The translations under genes and the position numbers were made by a program. Shown one piece after another: positions 7,695 to 16,234 of a stretch of 64,000 nucleotides of DNA. Origin of the DNA: Lachnospiraceae bacterium. GTDB lineage: Bacteria > Bacillota > Clostridia > Lachnospirales > Lachnospiraceae. The stretch covers positions 62,001 through 126,000 of the forward strand of contig CAJTFL010000006.1 of assembly GCA_910575565.1 (NCBI GenBank), written 5' to 3'. The notes below the pieces were generated by a model that was given only the letters and a program-made list of their open reading frames with translations, made no database searches and had not been told where the DNA came from. Within the stretch, counting starts at the first letter, position 1; each line of letters opens with the position of its first letter.

Positions 7695-8297
7695 ATGGAG
7701 AAGGGACAGGCACAGACCATAGGTCTGATGGGGGCTGATTTTGGCTGCGGAGTTACCCATTTTACCCTGCTTTTTGCCAATTACCTGGCGGCGGTGGAGT
7801 GGAAACGGACGGCGGTGCTGGAATGGAATAGCCGCCATGCGTTAAGGGAGTTTGCCGCAGCCTGTACCGGGAAGGATGACGGCGTTAAGCCGGTGGCTGT
7901 TCTGGACGTGGATTATTTTCCGGATGGGGGTGCAGAGGAATTAGCCTGGTGCTTGCAGAAAGGGTATGAATGCATCCTGATGGATTTTGGATGCGTCCGG
8001 GAAGGGTGGAAGGCGGAATTTTTACAGTGTGGCCAGAAGATATTCTTGGCCGCGTTAAATGAGTGGAAGCTAAGGAGCCTGGCAAGCCAGCGGGATTGGA
8101 TGGCGAAAGGGAAAGGAAGCTGGAGGTTTTTAACGGTATTTGGATGCGAAGAGGCAAGGCGGGAAATCAAACGGCGTTTTGGCGTGCCGTTCATGCAAAT
8201 CCCATATGCACCGGATGTATTTTCCATTGATCAGGATATGGCCGTATTTATGCGAAGGATTTGGAGGGAAAAGGAGTGGAAAGACGAGAAAAGATAA
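7695..8297 (+). CDS. Degenerate MinD/ParA-like protein
   Basis: A 200-residue protein starting 'QTIGLMGADFGCGVTHFTLLFANYLAA', which has the beta-strand, loop and helix order of a deviant Walker A region but lacks the Lys residues (GCGVTH). Later segments 'ECILMDFGCVREGW' and 'FLAALNEWKLRSL' occupy the positions of the Walker B strand and following strands of MinD/CpaE proteins. It resembles the C-terminal domain of the kinase just upstream, 14 bases away, so the two probably form an operon and may derive from a duplication. ATP hydrolysis looks unlikely without the P-loop Lys. Start ATG after GGGAGGGCAGGAAA. The partner and the role are unknown. Confidence 0.55.
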   Translation: MEKGQAQTIGLMGADFGCGVTHFTLLFANYLAAVEWKRTAVLEWNSRHALREFAAACTGKDDGVKPVAVLDVDYFPDGGAEELAWCLQKGYECILMDFGCVREGWKAEFLQCGQKIFLAALNEWKLRSLASQRDWMAKGKGSWRFLTVFGCEEARREIKRRFGVPFMQIPYAPDVFSIDQDMAVFMRRIWREKEWKDEKR

Positions 8298-8390
8298 AAA
8301 GGAAGTTAATATGTCACGGTAGAGGCCTCCTTGCGCTGCTTTTCCTCAAAGGAGCTTTGGGCCAATACGGGAGGTCAGCGGAGGGTAAAT

Positions 8391-8738
8391 ATGGGAGAGG
8401 ACAGGCGGAGGAAAAGGATCCAGAAGGAGCAGCACGCATACGTGGATCGGTTAAGGCATTACCGGAACAAAGGCATCGATATTTTTATCGACGGGAAAAT
8501 GACCAGGCAGGAGCGGGAATGGTACAGGATTTTTGAGGTGCGGGAAGACGGCGCGGTATATATGGCTGACTATGTAAATTCCAGGCAGGGGAGATTGTCG
8601 GAGATCCATTTTGATCTGGTCTATTTAGATCTTAGCGCCCATCAGGCCTGGGAAAACAAAAAGCGGCTGGAAGACGCCATGCGTAAAGCACAGGTGCAGC
8701 ACTATAAAACCGTTCTGCAAAAGCAGCAAAGAAGCTAA
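8391..8738 (+). CDS. Conserved-looking small protein, function unknown
   Basis: A 115-residue, charged, soluble protein (MGEDRRRKRIQKEQHAYVDR...) containing 'GIDIFIDGKMTRQEREWYRIFEVREDG' and 'YMADYVNS'. I do not recognise the family. No signal peptide or membrane segment is present. The start is the ATG preceded by GGAGGGTAAAT; an earlier in-frame ATG at 8331 has no ribosome site. It is on the same strand as the kinase and MinD-like genes, 93 bases after the latter, and could be the last gene of that operon. Confidence 0.55.
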   Translation: MGEDRRRKRIQKEQHAYVDRLRHYRNKGIDIFIDGKMTRQEREWYRIFEVREDGAVYMADYVNSRQGRLSEIHFDLVYLDLSAHQAWENKKRLEDAMRKAQVQHYKTVLQKQQRS

Positions 8739-9144
8739 TTGGAATTTCCGCAAGGCAGTACACTAGAGGAAAAACCGCGGCGCTTAAACAGTGGGAGAAC
8801 AGAACAATTAAAAATAATCGAAAAACGGGAAGGGAGGGAAGCCATTTCAGCCTGTACAGCCGGGGAGGAAAAGGCAAACCGGAAAAAGAATTGAAAAATT
8901 AAAGAAAAAGTAATCCCACTTAACCGTAGGACATGATATAATGTTCACAAAAGCGGAGAGCAGTGCAAAAAGGATTGGCAGAAACTGCGTTGTGCTGGCG
9001 CATAAGCAGTTTTTTGCCAGTCTTTTTCCATAGGGCGAAAAGCCTGTGGGCGAGACCGGGCAAAGCGGGTAGCTTGCCGGCATAACGCACTGAAAGCAAA
9101 TCTGCGGATCAATAGAAACTTATTTTTGGAAGGAACAAAAAGGT
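8739..9144 (+). promoter_or_regulatory. Leader region of the GH18 gene with extended -10 promoter
   Basis: No gene is visible in these ~400 bases. TGATATAAT at 8934-8942 is an extended -10 element with only a weak -35. Downstream, AACTGC (8993-8998) can pair with GCAGTT (9006-9011) before a T run, an attenuator-like arrangement, about 130 bases before the GH18 start. A fragment GCAGTACACTAGAG near 8756 recurs at 4032 next to repeat R2. Confidence 0.4.
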
Positions 9145-10797
9145 ATGAAAAAAGTCGTCCCCATTCTGCTGTTAATCGGAGTTGCCCTTTGTGCATTGAT
9201 TGGAAGCTTAGGGTATAAAGCGTATAAAAAGTATTCCCCCACAAAGGAATCAGCCAATTTAGAAGAATTTTATCAAGCTTCCGGCTCCCAGTCGGCCATA
9301 TTCCTTAATGATGAGCTTCAGGAGGCCAAAGGTCTTTCCCAGGGGGGGCATATTTATTTCCCCATTTTATGGGTTAACCAGAACTTAAACGAGCGTTTTT
9401 ACTGGGATTCCAATGAATGGCTCTTGATTTATGCCTTGCCGGAAGAGATCCTGCGGATGGATGCTGCCACCAGAGGAGCCAGCGGCGCCCCCGTGGTGGT
9501 GATTCAGGATCAGGAAGCCTACTTGTCCGATGAATTGCTGCTTCAGTATACCAATGTGCGGCTCCAGTCCTTTTCGGGGGAGGTTATCCGCACATTCGTG
9601 GACAGTAAGTGGGAGGCAGAGGAGTGGCGTACCATGAAAGGCGGGGGAACTGTCCGGGAAAAGGGAGGGATAAAAAGCCTGGTGGTAGCAAAGGAACCAG
9701 AAGGAGCCAAGGCAAAGGTGATCGATACCATGGAGCGCTGGGCTAAGGTGCGCACGGAGGATGGGCACATCGGCTATGTGGAAAACCGGAAGCTGGGAGA
9801 GAAGGAAGAACGGATATACGACAGTGCCTACCAGGCTCCGGTTTACCAGAATATATCAAGCGACCGGAAAATCTGCCTGGCCTGGCATCAAGTGACCAGC
9901 CCGGAGGGGAATAAATCCATCCAGAAGCTTTTGCAGAATACGAAAGGCATTAATGTGATTTCGCCAACCTGGTATGCCTTGACGGATAATGACGGGAATT
10001 ATAATTCTTTTGCCGATCGTTCCTATGTGGATTACCTTCATGAGCAGGGGATCCAGGTGTGGGCCTTGATCGATAATTTCAGCAGCAATGTGCAGACTGA
10101 GGTTTTGCTGTCGAAAACGGCTACCCGGCAGAAATTGATTGAACGGCTGATGCAGGAGGTGGATACCTACAATCTGGACGGGCTGAACCTGGATTTTGAA
10201 AGCCTTAAGGAAAGCGCAGGCCCCCATTATGTCCAGTTTATCCGGGAGCTTTCCGTATCCTGCCGCAAAAAGCAGATTGTGTTGTCGGTAGATAACCACG
10301 TCCCGGCCAGCTTTAACGCGTTTTATAACCGAAAAGAGCAGGGGATTGTAGCCGATTACGTGATTATCATGGGGTATGATGAGCACTATTCCGGCGGGGA
10401 CGCAGGGCCGGTGGCTTCCATGCCTTATGTGAAGAAAGGGATTGAGGATACCTTAAAGGAAGTTCCTAAGGAAAAGGTAATCAATGCCATCCCTCTGTAT
10501 ACCAGGGTGTGGAAGGAAAATAAGGACGGGGAGACCAGCTCTGACGCGCTGGGGATATCGGATGCCAAGGCCTGGGTAAATTCAAACCGGGTAGCCCTCC
10601 AGTGGCAGGAGGATAACGGCTTGTATTACGGCCAGGTTCCCGGTGAGGAGGAGCGCAAGGAAATTTGGCTGGAAGAGGAAAAGTCCATAGGGCTTAAGAT
10701 GAACCTGATCCGGGATTACGATCTGGCAGGGGTGGCCTGCTGGAAGCTGGGCTTTGAACCGGCAGCTATTTGGGATATTGTTAAGGTTAACGAATAG
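9145..10797 (+). CDS. Secreted or membrane-anchored GH18 hydrolase (SleL/YaaH-like)
   Basis: A 550-residue protein. An N-terminal hydrophobic segment (residues 5-25) anchors or exports it. About 50-240 is an accessory region, including an SH3-like stretch ('GAKAKVIDTMERWAKVRTEDGHIGYVENRKLG'). From about 245 to the end is a glycoside hydrolase family 18 barrel with the catalytic signature DGLNLDFESL (Glu as proton donor) and the 'YVIIMGYDEHYSGGDAGP' and 'VACWKLGFE' strands. This subgroup includes SleL/YaaH spore-cortex N-acetylglucosaminidases. Start ATG after GGAAGGAACAAAAAGGT. Downstream are a phosphoesterase lipoprotein (19 bases) and a CwlD-type amidase, so a cell-wall or spore-cortex role is likely. 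The exact bond cleaved cannot be read from sequence. Confidence 0.85.
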   Translation: MKKVVPILLLIGVALCALIGSLGYKAYKKYSPTKESANLEEFYQASGSQSAIFLNDELQEAKGLSQGGHIYFPILWVNQNLNERFYWDSNEWLLIYALPEEILRMDAATRGASGAPVVVIQDQEAYLSDELLLQYTNVRLQSFSGEVIRTFVDSKWEAEEWRTMKGGGTVREKGGIKSLVVAKEPEGAKAKVIDTMERWAKVRTEDGHIGYVENRKLGEKEERIYDSAYQAPVYQNISSDRKICLAWHQVTSPEGNKSIQKLLQNTKGINVISPTWYALTDNDGNYNSFADRSYVDYLHEQGIQVWALIDNFSSNVQTEVLLSKTATRQKLIERLMQEVDTYNLDGLNLDFESLKESAGPHYVQFIRELSVSCRKKQIVLSVDNHVPASFNAFYNRKEQGIVADYVIIMGYDEHYSGGDAGPVASMPYVKKGIEDTLKEVPKEKVINAIPLYTRVWKENKDGETSSDALGISDAKAWVNSNRVALQWQEDNGLYYGQVPGEEERKEIWLEEEKSIGLKMNLIRDYDLAGVACWKLGFEPAAIWDIVKVNE

Positions 10798-10816
10798 TTT
10801 GGAAGGAGAAGCTCCC

Positions 10817-12325
10817 ATGGGAATCTCTGTGCACCGCAGACAAAGGGATATTGGATACGAAAACAAAAAAAGGACGGATAGGAAGGGAAGGAAGCTTCGC
10901 CTCTTACGGGCAGGGATAAGCTTCGGCCTGATTATGGCTCTTACGGGATGTTCGCTGGGAAAAGGCAAGGATGAGCCTGCTGCCGTGGAAACCAGGGAGG
11001 CTCCTTCGGAGGCGGAGACTACGAAGCCAACGGATCCCATTGGGGAAACCATAGAGCCTTTTCCTGACTGGGAGACTCAAAGCGCCCTGGAGGTTATTCC
11101 CGGGACGAAAATATTGATTGCTACGGATATCCATTACCTGGCCAGAGAGCTTACGGACATGGGGGATGTTTTTGTGGATATGATCCAGCATGGCGACGGC
11201 AAAGTGACCAATTATATTTGGCAGATTATGGAAGCTTTCGTCCAGGAAGTGATCCGGGAGAAGCCAGAGCTGCTAATCTTAAGCGGCGATCTCAGCCTGA
11301 ATGGGGAGCTGTTAAGCCATCAGGAGTTTGCAGGGTATTTGCAGGAGATCGAATCTCATGGGATCCCGGTAGCGGTGATTCCCGGGAACCATGATATTAA
11401 TAATGTAGGCGCTTCCCGCTACAAGGAAGGACGGCGGATTCCGGCGGAGATTACCACTCCGGAGCAATTCCGCCAAATTTACGGGGAATTTGGCTACAAT
11501 GAAGCCCTTAGCAGCGACCCGGAATCCTTAAGCTATGTGTATCCGGTCAATGAGGATATCTGGGCGCTGATGCTGGACAGCTGCCAGTACAAGGAAGAAA
11601 ACTTAATTGGCGGGATGATTGATTTGGAAACGTATGGCTGGATTGAAGAGCAGCTGGATGCCGCCAACGAGGCGGATGTGATGCTGCTGCCGGTAAGTCA
11701 CCATAACCTTTTAGATGAAAGCCGGATCTATGAGGATGACTGCACGATTGAGCACAGCGAGCGGCTGATCGAGATGCTGGAGAACTGGGATGCTACCCTT
11801 TACTTAAGCGGCCATCTCCATGTGCAGCATTATATGAACAGCGACCGGGAGTTTGACGGGACGGCAGGGGTTTATGAGATTGTCACCAGTTCCTTAGCCA
11901 CCCCGCCTTGCCAGTACGGGGTGCTGTATTTCCAGCCGGACGGGGCGTTTGATTATCACACCCAGATCCTGGATGTGGATTCCTGGGCTAAGGCATCCGG
12001 GCAGACGGATATTAATCTGCTGGAATTCTCCCAGTACCGGGTTCCGTTTCTGGAAAATGTTTTTTATAACCAGGCCCATGACCAGCTGGAAAGGATGGCG
12101 GATCGGGGCTTCAGCGATGTGCAGATGGGGCGGATGAGCCAGGTTTATGCCAAGGCAAACTGCTACTATTACTGGGGGAGGGCGGTGGAGATCGCCAATC
12201 CCCTGCGGGAAAGCGAGGAATATGAGCTTTGGTCGGATTATGGGGCGGACAGCCCTCAGGCAGAGTATTTGGAATATATTTTGGACGAGGCGGTGACGGA
12301 TTATAACCATTTAAAGGGAAAGTAA
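10817..12325 (+). CDS. Calcineurin-like metallophosphoesterase lipoprotein
   Basis: 502 residues. The N-terminus is positively charged for about 30 residues, then a hydrophobic segment ends in the lipobox LTGC (Cys near residue 45), so the protein should be tethered outside the membrane. Metal-binding motifs of the calcineurin-like fold follow in order: ATDIHYL (D-x-H), LSGDLSLNGE (GD), IPGNHDINN (GNHD), VSHHN and SGHLHVQ (GHxH). The last ~150 residues are a family-specific tail with no recognised domain. The substrate is unknown. Start: GGAAGGAG 8 bases before the ATG at 10817; earlier in-frame codons lie inside the GH18 gene. Together with the GH18 and amidase genes it forms a probable envelope operon. 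Confidence 0.85.
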   Translation: MGISVHRRQRDIGYENKKRTDRKGRKLRLLRAGISFGLIMALTGCSLGKGKDEPAAVETREAPSEAETTKPTDPIGETIEPFPDWETQSALEVIPGTKILIATDIHYLARELTDMGDVFVDMIQHGDGKVTNYIWQIMEAFVQEVIREKPELLILSGDLSLNGELLSHQEFAGYLQEIESHGIPVAVIPGNHDINNVGASRYKEGRRIPAEITTPEQFRQIYGEFGYNEALSSDPESLSYVYPVNEDIWALMLDSCQYKEENLIGGMIDLETYGWIEEQLDAANEADVMLLPVSHHNLLDESRIYEDDCTIEHSERLIEMLENWDATLYLSGHLHVQHYMNSDREFDGTAGVYEIVTSSLATPPCQYGVLYFQPDGAFDYHTQILDVDSWAKASGQTDINLLEFSQYRVPFLENVFYNQAHDQLERMADRGFSDVQMGRMSQVYAKANCYYYWGRAVEIANPLRESEEYELWSDYGADSPQAEYLEYILDEAVTDYNHLKGK

Positions 12326-12394
12326 AGGAGGATTTGCCGGAATAGCAGGGAGAGGAAACGCATAAAGTAAATGGAAGAGCATAGGCGGTGGTTT

Positions 12395-13174
12395 ATGAAA
12401 GGCGTATTCCGAAATTGTGTGCTTGGGGTAGTTCTCCTGATGGCGGTATCTGCCGTGTCCCTTTACATGGGGCAGTTTGGCCAGGCGGAAGGCGTATCCT
12501 CCGGCCAGGGGATCCTGATTAGGGGAATCCGGAAAATATTTTCGGAGGCTGGGGGAAAGGGCGGCGCAAAGGAAAGGGAAGGGAAAAAGGCCATTGTGGT
12601 TTTGGATGCTGGACATGGAGGATTGGATCCCGGAAAAGTGGGGGTGGACGGCCAGCTGGAAAAGGAGATTAACCTTCAGATTATCCGGAAGCTGAAAGCA
12701 TATTTGGAAATGAATGATGTGGAGGTGGTGCTGACCCGGGAAAAGGATGACGGCCTGTACAGCTCCACGGATAAAAATAAAAAATCTGCGGATATGAAGA
12801 AGCGGGTGGAGATTATTAACGGGGCAAAAGCGGATGTGATGGTCAGCATCCACCAGAACAGTTACCATCAGCCGGAAATCTCCGGCGCACAGGTATTTTA
12901 CTATCAGAATTCCCAGGAGGGGAAGCGGTTTGCCCAGCTTATGCAGAAACGGTTTGATTACTGCCTTGGGGAAAAAAACAGAAGGCAGGCAAAGGCCAAT
13001 GGGAGCTATTATCTGCTGTCCCACTCCAAGCCCGTATCCGTTATCGTGGAAGCCGGGTTTTTGTCCAATCCGAAAGAAGCCGCCCTGCTGGAAACGGAGG
13101 AATACCAGGATAAGGTTGCCTGGACGGTGGCAGTAGGAATTTTATCGTATATTAACACAAAAAATGAGGGGTAG
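12395..13174 (+). CDS. cwlD: N-acetylmuramoyl-L-alanine amidase, CwlD-type (Amidase_3)
   Basis: About 259 residues. N-terminal signal/anchor (residues 5-25), then an Amidase_3 domain: zinc ligand His in LDAGHGGLDPG, Glu in LEKEINLQ, His in VSIHQNSY and the catalytic Glu in VIVEAGFLSNP. These zinc enzymes cut the MurNAc-L-Ala bond. Length and the single-domain form match CwlD, which starts muramic-delta-lactam formation in spore cortex. Start: AGGCGGTG before ATG 12395 is the better site; an in-frame ATG at 12371 has none nearby. It is third in the operon with the GH18 enzyme and phosphoesterase. It could instead be a vegetative amidase. Confidence 0.8.
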   Translation: MKGVFRNCVLGVVLLMAVSAVSLYMGQFGQAEGVSSGQGILIRGIRKIFSEAGGKGGAKEREGKKAIVVLDAGHGGLDPGKVGVDGQLEKEINLQIIRKLKAYLEMNDVEVVLTREKDDGLYSSTDKNKKSADMKKRVEIINGAKADVMVSIHQNSYHQPEISGAQVFYYQNSQEGKRFAQLMQKRFDYCLGEKNRRQAKANGSYYLLSHSKPVSVIVEAGFLSNPKEAALLETEEYQDKVAWTVAVGILSYINTKNEG

Positions 13175-13199
13175 CGTTTTGGATTAAACGCTATCCCCT
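13168..13199. terminator. Hairpin overlapping the amidase stop codon
   Basis: GGGGTAGCGTTT pairs with AAACGCTATCCCC. The stem contains the TAG stop. No strong T run follows on the plus strand. It separates the amidase from the convergent TSCPD gene. Confidence 0.55.
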
Positions 13200-13244
13200 A
13201 TGCTTTAAATCATGTTTTGAACGCGGCAGATGAAAGAGAAAAGC

Positions 13245-13490
13245 TTACAAGTTTTCCTTGTACTGCTTTAAGGCTTTTGCAAGCTGATCCGGGCAGGAAG
13301 TGGGGCGGGGGCCGCAGTGGATGCCGTCTAAGCGGCTAATGGCATCGTCAATATCCATGCCTTCGATTAACCGGGCCACGCCCTGGGTATTCCCGGCGCA
13401 TCCTCCTTCAAAAGTAACGTTTTTCAGTTTGTTGTCTTCTACTTCAAAATGAATTGCACGTGAACAAACGCCCTGAGTCTTATAAACCAT
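13245..13490 (-). CDS. TSCPD domain protein (TIGR03905 type)
   Basis: An 81-residue protein consisting of one TSCPD domain: 'VCSRAIHFEVEDNKLKNVTFEGGCAGNTQGVARLIEGM', then 'LDGIHCGPRPTSCPDQLAKAL', with the name-giving Thr-Ser-Cys-Pro-Asp. Free-standing members of this size are common in Clostridia. The same domain occurs at the C-terminus of B12-dependent ribonucleotide reductases, where it probably binds metal through its Cys residues. The function of the stand-alone form is not known. Start ATG with GGAGGAATT upstream on the minus strand. It converges with the amidase gene. Confidence 0.88.
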   Translation of the reverse strand: MVYKTQGVCSRAIHFEVEDNKLKNVTFEGGCAGNTQGVARLIEGMDIDDAISRLDGIHCGPRPTSCPDQLAKALKQYKENL

Positions 13491-13679
13491 TTTAATTCCT
13501 CCTGTTTTTCGCTGTGAATCATATCTTTGTTTCCTATAAGTATAGTGGATTGAAAAAGATTGTCAAGCTATTTATAATAAGAATGCAGGGCTGGCGCCGG
13601 GCCTGCAGGCTGCAGGGAATCAGTGAACAGCGGCCAGCTAAATGATGTTGATAAAGCATATGGATTAGGAGGAAAGATT

Positions 13680-14378
13680 ATGTTAGGAATTATCGGAGCC
13701 ATGGAAGAAGAGGTGGCAAAAATCCGGGAGAGCTTAGAAGGAGTGACGACGAAGCAGATAGCCGGGATGAATTTCTGCCAGGGGAGCCTTGAGGGCAAGC
13801 CGGTGGTGGTGGTGCGCTCCGGGATTGGGAAGGTAAATGCCGCGGTATGCACCCAAATCCTGGTGGATTGTTACCAGGTAAGCGGCGTGATTAATACGGG
13901 GATTGCCGGTTCCTTAAAGGCGGAGATTAATATCGGGGATATCGTCCTTTCCTCGGACGCTTTGCAGCACGACATGGATGCCACGGGCTTTGGCTACCCG
14001 GTGGGCCAGATTCCCCAGATGGATATCTTCGCTTTCCCGGGGGACGGGAAGCTGCGCCGCCTGGCAGAGGAAATGTGCGGCCTGGTAAACCCGGATATCC
14101 GTACCCATGTGGGAAGGGTGGTCAGCGGGGATCAGTTTATCTCCAGCAAAGAAAAGAAGGAATGGCTGGTGAAAACCTTTGGCGGAAGCTGCACGGAAAT
14201 GGAAGGGGCGGCAATTGCCCAGGCTGCTTGGTTAAACGGGGTTCCGGTGCTGATTATCCGGGCGATTTCCGATAAGGCGGATGACAGCGCCAATATGGAC
14301 TATGAAACCTTTGAAGCCCAGGCGATCCAGCATTCGGTTAATTTGCTTTTAGCCATGATCAAACGGTATGAGCCGTAA
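13680..14378 (+). CDS. mtnN: 5'-methylthioadenosine/S-adenosylhomocysteine nucleosidase
   Basis: 232 residues, the usual family size. The enzyme cleaves methylthioadenosine and S-adenosylhomocysteine to adenine plus the thioribose or ribosylhomocysteine, serving methyl-cycle salvage. Visible: MLGIIGAMEEEVAKI (with the Glu of the catalytic base region), VVRSGIGKVNAAVCTQ, VINTGIAGSL, the substrate loop CTEMEGAAIAQ, and IRAISDKADDSA with the catalytic Asp. Start ATG at 13680 directly after TTAGGAGGAAAGATT. It appears monocistronic; the next gene starts 190 bases on. Confidence 0.95.
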   Translation: MLGIIGAMEEEVAKIRESLEGVTTKQIAGMNFCQGSLEGKPVVVVRSGIGKVNAAVCTQILVDCYQVSGVINTGIAGSLKAEINIGDIVLSSDALQHDMDATGFGYPVGQIPQMDIFAFPGDGKLRRLAEEMCGLVNPDIRTHVGRVVSGDQFISSKEKKEWLVKTFGGSCTEMEGAAIAQAAWLNGVPVLIIRAISDKADDSANMDYETFEAQAIQHSVNLLLAMIKRYEP

Positions 14379-14567
14379 AGGGGGTTTTCCCTCCTATGGC
14401 GTCAGGCAGCCTTTAATTTTCGATAAGAACCAACTTTTTTTGCGGTTTAGAAGGGGAATTTGACGAACGATTCTAGGCTCTCCGCTCTTCCCAAATGGAA
14501 ATCCGGCGATTATAATGGATTCTATCAGGCGCAGCAAATACGCCAGGAAGAAAGGGGAGCTAAAGTT

Positions 14568-15521
14568 ATGCTGGAATTTTTACAGACAGGCAAAGCAGTT
14601 TACATTCTGGCGGCCGTATGCCTTATGGGGATGATAAGTAAGCTGGCAGCGCGGAATCTTTACAAAGGATTAATTAAAGAGACAAGCAATATGATGCTGA
14701 CGAAAAATAAATGGCTGCGGGAGTTAAGGCAGCGGGCGGAAGATACATATCGGTTAAATCAGGGAGTAGCCAATACCCGGGTATTTGTGGAGAAACAGAT
14801 TTATGAGGCTAGGCTGGGGATGTTTACCCCGGACGGCTGGAGCGCATTTTCCAATCAAATGACGGCACTTTGCTTCCTTTTGGGCGGCGGGGCGGCGTTT
14901 TGGGCGTATTGGTATCGCTGTGATTCCTATTATATTGTATTGTACAGCTCCATGGGGGTTTTGGCCGGGGTGTTTAACATTATCGTGGATTACGGAGCCG
15001 GCCTGGCGGACAAGCGCAGGCGGCTTACCGTGGCCATCCAGGATTACCTGGAAAATGTTTTGTGGAAACGCCTTGGCCGGGACAGGCTTCCGGAGATGGA
15101 AGAGGCGAAAGACGGCTTAGGAGGAAAACAGCCTGCCCCGTCCAAGGAAGCTCCGGTCCGGCTGCTTCGTGGAAGGAAGCGGGAGGAAGGGGCTGTGGCA
15201 GGAAAGGGGTTAACGCCAGCAAGCCGGGGCGGGCAGGAAGGAAACGTCTTGGCTTCCAGGAGCGGCCAGGTGGCAAATGGCAAGCGGGGGAGAAGCCAGG
15301 CGGAGGAGGAAGGGGAGAAAGGGCCTGGGGATGAGGCTTTAAGCCAGCTCAGGAAAAGCTTAGAGCAGGCGGCAGCCGGGCGCAGCGGGCAAGGGCCAAA
15401 GCTGGAAAAGGCTGCCGCAAAAGGCGGCGTAGAGCTGTCTGCCGGTGAGAACTGGATGAAGGATTTAAAGCCGGAGGAGATCAAAGTCCTGGGCGAGATT
15501 ATCCGGGAATATTTAGGCTAG
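14568..15521 (+). CDS. Membrane protein with Ala/Gly/Lys-rich tail, unknown function
   Basis: 317 residues. One hydrophobic segment near residues 8-26, then a charged helical stretch ('KNKWLRELRQRAEDTYRLNQGV'), two further membrane segments near 90-108 and 113-132, and a long low-complexity tail rich in Gly, Lys, Ala and Glu. The last 30 residues ('ELSAGENWMKDLKPEEIKVLGEIIREYLG') look ordered. I do not recognise it. The start is ATG 14568 after AAAGGGGAGCTAAAGTT. An in-frame upstream start at 14460 has no good ribosome site. The gene stands alone between mtnN and a convergent small gene. Confidence 0.5.
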   Translation: MLEFLQTGKAVYILAAVCLMGMISKLAARNLYKGLIKETSNMMLTKNKWLRELRQRAEDTYRLNQGVANTRVFVEKQIYEARLGMFTPDGWSAFSNQMTALCFLLGGGAAFWAYWYRCDSYYIVLYSSMGVLAGVFNIIVDYGAGLADKRRRLTVAIQDYLENVLWKRLGRDRLPEMEEAKDGLGGKQPAPSKEAPVRLLRGRKREEGAVAGKGLTPASRGGQEGNVLASRSGQVANGKRGRSQAEEEGEKGPGDEALSQLRKSLEQAAAGRSGQGPKLEKAAAKGGVELSAGENWMKDLKPEEIKVLGEIIREYLG

Positions 15522-15592
15522 GCGGAAATTCCGGTGAATTCAGCACCCGCTCTTTGTGCCAGTGCCGCATTGAAGCGCTTTGCGTTTTACGG

Positions 15593-15859
15593 TTACTCTT
15601 CGATTACGTGGATTTCCAGGTAATCAAAGGGAATCTCTTCCACAAAGTTATCTTGGGAAAACCGGGTTTTATCATGGCGCTTAAAGGCCCGGATATTTGC
15701 GTCCAGCCAGATAGGCTGCCCTAAATCAAATTGGAGGCAGATCTGCTCTAAAGCGCCGAAAACCATCTGCGTCCGCGAAAGGGAAAGATCCGCCATGGGG
15801 ATAACGGTATCCTTTAAAAGATGGTTGTCTTTCCAGATTTTTCCCCACATACGAAACAC
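15593..15859 (-). CDS. Small conserved-looking protein, unknown function
   Basis: About 88 residues: 'MWGKIWKDNHLLKDTVIPMADLSLSRTQMVFGALEQICLQFDLGQPIWLDANIRAFKRHDKTRFSQDNFVEEIPFDYLEIHVIEE' in pieces such as DLGQPIWLDANI and DYLEIHVIEE. It looks like a soluble alpha/beta protein; the family is not recognised by me. The start is chosen as GTG at 15859 because AGGAGG lies 7 bases upstream on the minus strand; an ATG three codons on is also possible. Fragments of repeat R3 lie after its 3' end and a full R3 lies upstream. Confidence 0.55.
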   Translation of the reverse strand: MFRMWGKIWKDNHLLKDTVIPMADLSLSRTQMVFGALEQICLQFDLGQPIWLDANIRAFKRHDKTRFSQDNFVEEIPFDYLEIHVIEE

Positions 15860-15944
15860 GGCTGCACCTCCTAACATTCCGATATGATGATACCAGGATC
15901 AAAAGGAGCGCAAAGCGGGAAGTAATCCAAGTATCATATTGATC

Positions 15945-16110
15945 CTAGTACAGCATTGCGTAAATTCCAGTGAATATGCACCCGCTGTCTACGTCATCTG
16001 TAAATCCCACGAAACTCGACGTAGCACCACTACGCCTTCGTTTCGCGGGATTCACATCTAACGCAGACATCAGACGCCTATTCACCGTTATTTACGCAAC
16101 GCAGTACTAG
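15945..16110. repeat. Near-palindromic element R3 (166 bp)
   Basis: Bounded by CTAGTAC and GTACTAG. The two halves are imperfect reverse complements over nearly the full length: outer arms CTAGTACAGCATTGCGTAAA and TTTACGCAACGCAGTACTAG, inner arms around CGACGTAGCACC and CTACGCCTTCG. It has the same length and CTAG ends as repeat R2. A shorter piece (AATTCCGGTGAATTCAGCAC) lies at about 15527-15546, and similar pieces are near 8740 and 62176. The adjoining 15886-15944 shares TGATACCAGG and GAGCGCAAAGCG blocks with 39360-39430. Confidence 0.8.
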
Positions 16111-16234
16111 TATATCGGAATTTGCCGGGAAAGTAAAGGAAGGAATGAAAGGAAGTCCGGCGATCGCCTTTTTGCTTGTAATTACCTGAAAAATATTTTA
16201 TAATTAGGGCAAGACACAAAGGAGGAGCGCAAGT

